Positions 32,235-35,122 of a stretch of 35,122 nt of DNA are shown piece after piece. The DNA comes from an uncultured Holdemania sp. (GTDB lineage Bacteria; Bacillota_I; Bacilli_A; Erysipelotrichales; Erysipelotrichaceae). The DNA lies in contig CAMQTJ010000021.1 in the NCBI GenBank assembly GCA_947037125.1, positions 1-35,122 on the forward strand. The letters are read 5' to 3'. Position 1 is the first letter of the stretch. The number at the start of each line of letters is the position of its first letter. Under the pieces are notes generated by a model. The model was not told where the DNA came from. It saw only the letters and a list, made by a program, of their open reading frames with translations, and did no database searches. A program made the position numbers and the translations under genes.

Positions 32235-32735
32235 ATGGATAAAATTATATTTGAATGGAAAAAGTTAATTATTAAGCGAAAACATGTTGCAATGGTTATT
32301 TGTTTGCTTATGTTATTTCTATTATTATTTTCATGTAGTAATAATACAATAATTAAAGAAGATGATAATCTAACAGATGAAAAAATGAAAAGTCCTTGTT
32401 ATTCGATGAAATTTATGATGAATAATCTAAATGATTTGATTGCATCAAGTAATTTATGTACAAACCAATGGAAAGAAGATGTGGATGACTATAATAGTAG
32501 ATTAGAGGCATATACAAAACTATTGAAAAAAACCGAATTGAAAAATCATGAACAAATAAAAATTCAAGAGCAATTATTTATTGACTTAATTGAATTGGTT
32601 GAAGTACAAAATTACCAAACATTAGGTAATGTTGAAAAAACATTTTTTGAATATAAAAAGCATTATGAAAATAGATGCTTAGTTGAATATGAATATAATT
32701 TTAGTGAGGATATAAATGATGAAGAAAATAATTAA
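32235..32735 (+). CDS. Small membrane-anchored or lipoprotein-like protein
   Basis: A 166-residue protein I do not recognise. A basic start (WKKLIIKRKH) leads into a hydrophobic segment (about 18-33) ending LLLFSCSNN, which could be a lipobox with Cys34 or a simple membrane anchor. The outer part is charged and helical (SRLEAYTKLLKKTELKN, then KTFFEYKKHYENR) with three further Cys. The GGGAG site fixes ATG 32235. The 3' end overlaps the start of the RHS-like gene by 20 nt, so it is probably coupled to it. By position it could be a secretion partner, chaperone or immunity factor, which is conjecture. Confidence 0.7.
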   Translation: MDKIIFEWKKLIIKRKHVAMVICLLMLFLLLFSCSNNTIIKEDDNLTDEKMKSPCYSMKFMMNNLNDLIASSNLCTNQWKEDVDDYNSRLEAYTKLLKKTELKNHEQIKIQEQLFIDLIELVEVQNYQTLGNVEKTFFEYKKHYENRCLVEYEYNFSEDINDEENN

Positions 32736-35122
32736 TAACAACTGGAAAAGAATTTTAGCAGCCTTATTTAGTATGATTATGATTTTTGATGCACTATCTA
32801 ATCCTTTATATGTATTAGCGGATCAAATTAGTAAAGCACAAGTTGATGATAGTTATGGTAAGTATTATAATCGTGTTGTTAATGATGTAGAAAACATACA
32901 GCAAACAAGCACACCAACAATAGCACCAACAATAGCACCAACAATAGCACCAACAAAAGAACCAACAAAAGAACCAACAAAAGAACCAACAAAAGAACCA
33001 ACAATAGAACCAACATTAGAACCAACAATAGCACCAACAATAGAACCAACAATAGAACCAACAATACAACCGACAATAGCACCAACAATAGAACCAACAT
33101 TAGAACCAACATTAGAACCAACAATAGAACCAACAATAGAACCAACTATCATTCCAAAAGAGCCTACAATTGTAAATGTGGAAAGCACCTATTCAGTTGA
33201 TAGTGAAGTGATAAATCTTAGAACAATTAATTCAAAAACATATAAGTTAACAGATGGAAGTTATGTTTGCGAGACATTTTTTGAACCAATTCATATATTG
33301 GTAGATGAACAATATATCGATATTGATAACACGTTAAATAATATTAGTGATTTTAAATCGTTGCCTATTTATAGTAATAAATATGGTGATTATAAATTTG
33401 AATTAGCTAATGATAAAATAACAATAACAGATAAAAATAATCGGATTTTTAATATACAAAATCAAAGCGCTAATTTAGAAAATTATATAGTAGCCGAGAA
33501 TGTAATTTTATATACACAAGCATATGATAATATTGACATGGAGTATCGTTTAGATGGTAATAGGGTACAAACAAATTACTATATTAATGGACCTACTGAT
33601 ACAAAGACAATTGATTTTGTAATAGATAAAAATAATTTAGTTGTAGAAGATTTAGATGAAGCTTTATTATTTAAAGCTGAAGATGGTAAATTAGTTTATG
33701 TTTATACAAAACCAACACTTGTTGATAATAATGGAGTTAATATTCCTTTACTTTTTGATTATAAAACTGATGATCAATCATTACACGTGTCAATTACCTT
33801 AAGTCAAATTGAAAAGAGTGAAATGTTAGCTTTTCCTTATAAATTAAGCACAAACACAATTAATAAGGCAACTGAAATTAATATTAGTACTTCATATAAT
33901 CGTTCTAAAAATCCAAATATTACAAGCCAATATTCTGATCTATTTGTAGGGTATGATACTGGACATTTTTCACACGTTCCAGGAGGCTTTGGAATTGCTC
34001 GTACATATGTTCATGTAGGGGATTTAGGACTTGGTTCAAACAAAATAATCGAAGGAGCACAATTAAAATTATATAAAAAAGTAAATGAACCTAAGCAGTG
34101 TAATACAATAGAAATCGGTAAGACAAATGACTATAGTGATGTAGCAAATATTAGTTGGAGTAATAAACCAGGTACATCACATGTATCAACTACAACAATA
34201 GGTTCTTATGTAGGATATCAATCTTTTGATATTACAAGTTATATTTCTGATATATATCATGGTGTAAACAACGTCATAGAGATAAAATCAACAGATGAAT
34301 CAAGTGGTAGTTTACCAAATGTCTTTACAAGTGAATCAACTGGCTCAAGACCAAAAGTTGTTGTGCAATATCGAGATGCCTGGGATGTTGATCCAGGATT
34401 AAATATTAATACTTTTGATACTGAAATGCGTGTATTTAGTAAAAAAGATGCAGAATTTTATGGTTTAAGTTTTGATGGGATTGCGAAACCTGATAGTAAA
34501 GTAAGATTTGATTTAGTTAAAAAAGATGAAAATAATATTTTAGGTAGTTTTTATTCAAAAAACACTGATAAATATTTTCAAGATCCAATTTATAAAACAA
34601 ATCATATTTCAGGAACACAGGATTATCCGAAAAATGAAATAAATTATACAACTGATTACTTTACAAATATACCCGTAGAATTTGATTTACCTTATGAATA
34701 TAAAGTAAGTGTAGAAAAAGGAAGTTCTACAAGTAATACAGAATTTAGAACTGATGGTTTTATAAACTATAAAGTAAAACTTGGAGATAATTTAAAAAGT
34801 ATTTCTTCATATTATGGTGTAACTATTGATCAAATTAAAAAAGATAATCAACTTACAACAAATAAAGTAAAACAAGATGATCAATTATTTATTCGTTTAA
34901 GTAAAGATAATCCAAAAGTGAGTAAAGATGTATATACCCCACCTATTAAAGAAATCGTTTATGAAGCAATCTATGTTGATCGTGGACCTGATTGTTCAAA
35001 TGGGATGTGTGAAGTACTAGATCCAATTAATGCAACTACTGGTAATTATTATTATGAAGGTAGAGACTTTACAATTAAAGATTTTGAAGATGTAGAATTT
35101 TTAAGATATTATAATTCAATAG
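32716..35122 (+). CDS. Large exported RHS-like protein, 3' end beyond the window
   Basis: The frame stays open from ATG 32716 to the window edge (802 codons). Residues 1-37 are a signal peptide (IINNNWKRILAALFSMIMIF, cleavage near VLADQ). A Pro-Thr linker (about 68-145) of 19 four-residue repeats follows. Residues about 393-552 look like a DNRLRE domain (FVGYDTGHFSHVPGG, WSNKPGTSHV, FDITSYISDI, RPKVVVQY). Residues about 683-728 are a LysM domain (YKVKLGDNLKSISSYYGV), a peptidoglycan binder. From about 769, DPINATTGNYYYEGRDF is the DUF6531-type start that precedes YD/RHS repeats. Together this suggests a WapA-like polymorphic toxin or cell-surface repeat protein whose toxin tip is not visible. 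ATG 32719 is an alternative start; GAGG is at 32706-32709. Confidence 0.85.
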   Translation, partial: MMKKIINNNWKRILAALFSMIMIFDALSNPLYVLADQISKAQVDDSYGKYYNRVVNDVENIQQTSTPTIAPTIAPTIAPTKEPTKEPTKEPTKEPTIEPTLEPTIAPTIEPTIEPTIQPTIAPTIEPTLEPTLEPTIEPTIEPTIIPKEPTIVNVESTYSVDSEVINLRTINSKTYKLTDGSYVCETFFEPIHILVDEQYIDIDNTLNNISDFKSLPIYSNKYGDYKFELANDKITITDKNNRIFNIQNQSANLENYIVAENVILYTQAYDNIDMEYRLDGNRVQTNYYINGPTDTKTIDFVIDKNNLVVEDLDEALLFKAEDGKLVYVYTKPTLVDNNGVNIPLLFDYKTDDQSLHVSITLSQIEKSEMLAFPYKLSTNTINKATEINISTSYNRSKNPNITSQYSDLFVGYDTGHFSHVPGGFGIARTYVHVGDLGLGSNKIIEGAQLKLYKKVNEPKQCNTIEIGKTNDYSDVANISWSNKPGTSHVSTTTIGSYVGYQSFDITSYISDIYHGVNNVIEIKSTDESSGSLPNVFTSESTGSRPKVVVQYRDAWDVDPGLNINTFDTEMRVFSKKDAEFYGLSFDGIAKPDSKVRFDLVKKDENNILGSFYSKNTDKYFQDPIYKTNHISGTQDYPKNEINYTTDYFTNIPVEFDLPYEYKVSVEKGSSTSNTEFRTDGFINYKVKLGDNLKSISSYYGVTIDQIKKDNQLTTNKVKQDDQLFIRLSKDNPKVSKDVYTPPIKEIVYEAIYVDRGPDCSNGMCEVLDPINATTGNYYYEGRDFTIKDFEDVEFLRYYNSI
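32917..33144 (+). repeat. 12-bp coding minisatellite (Pro-Thr linker)
   Basis: Nineteen tandem 12-bp units of the type ACA-ATA-GAA-CCA, encoding T-[IKL]-[AEQ]-P. Variation between units is in the second and third codons. It encodes the Pro-Thr linker of the RHS-like protein and is prone to length change. Confidence 0.95.

Noticed and set aside
32917-33144. Tandem repeats as a CRISPR array
   Set aside because: Units are contiguous 12-bp codon repeats with no spacers, and no cas genes are present.
32865-33188. Minus-strand frames of about 90-107 residues rich in IVGS or VLLL repeats
   Set aside because: They are antisense shadows of the Pro-Thr coding minisatellite; the plus-strand frame is open for 802 codons with recognisable domains.

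Overview
The window is AT-rich DNA from a low-GC Gram-positive bacterium that carries sporulation genes. Strong GGAGG-type ribosome binding sites, A/T-ending codons, GAAA-tetraloop terminators, a spoIIGA-sigE pair with the sigma-E pro-sequence, mannose-family PTS genes and a vanG-type cluster all point to an endospore-forming Firmicute. An anaerobic gut lineage such as the Erysipelotrichia is my best guess, but that is inference.

Layout. (1) 1-2500: an ISL3-family insertion sequence on the minus strand (transposase plus a DUF6431-like zinc-finger ORF), with CCCCAA/TTGGGG motifs at both ends. (2) 2670-9700: a defence island on the plus strand. It has a small Cro/C1-type regulator behind a promoter with a palindromic operator, two tandem paralogous C5-cytosine methyltransferases, a PD-(D/E)xK restriction endonuclease, and a two-gene Hachiman system (HamA nuclease, HamB helicase). 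(3) 9700-10343: a gene-free stretch with one strong hairpin. (4) 10344-12390: core genes hpf (ribosome hibernation), spoIIGA and sigE. (5) 12424-18700: a vanG-type glycopeptide-resistance cluster, vanR-vanS-vanW-vanG-vanXY-vanT, with VanR-like boxes before vanR and before vanW and an unusually short VanT. (6) 18751-22940: a GntR/UTRA regulator and a mannose-family PTS (EIIA, a BtpA/SgcQ-like protein, EIIB, EIIC, EIID). (7) 22969-32047: a FadR-type regulator divergent from a seven-gene redox operon. The operon encodes HypB, an 893-residue Fe-S/flavin fusion, HypA, a phytoene-desaturase/retinol-saturase-like flavoprotein, an FNR-type reductase with a 2Fe-2S domain, and two related polytopic membrane proteins. 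No hydrogenase is present. (8) 32235-end: a small membrane-anchored protein translationally coupled to a large exported protein (signal peptide, Pro-Thr repeats, DNRLRE-like domain, LysM, start of an RHS/DUF6531 module) that runs off the window.

How the genes work together. The methyltransferase pair probably protects the two strands of an asymmetric restriction site, with Hachiman as a second defence layer. The van genes would replace D-Ala-D-Ala by D-Ala-D-Ser: VanT makes D-Ser, VanG ligates it, VanXY removes the normal dipeptide and pentapeptide ends, and VanRS senses and switches. The redox operon looks like an electron chain from NAD(P)H through flavin and Fe-S carriers to an unknown reductive step. 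Its nickel chaperones HypA/HypB, and a Rex-like palindrome in its promoter region, make it the most likely undescribed system here.
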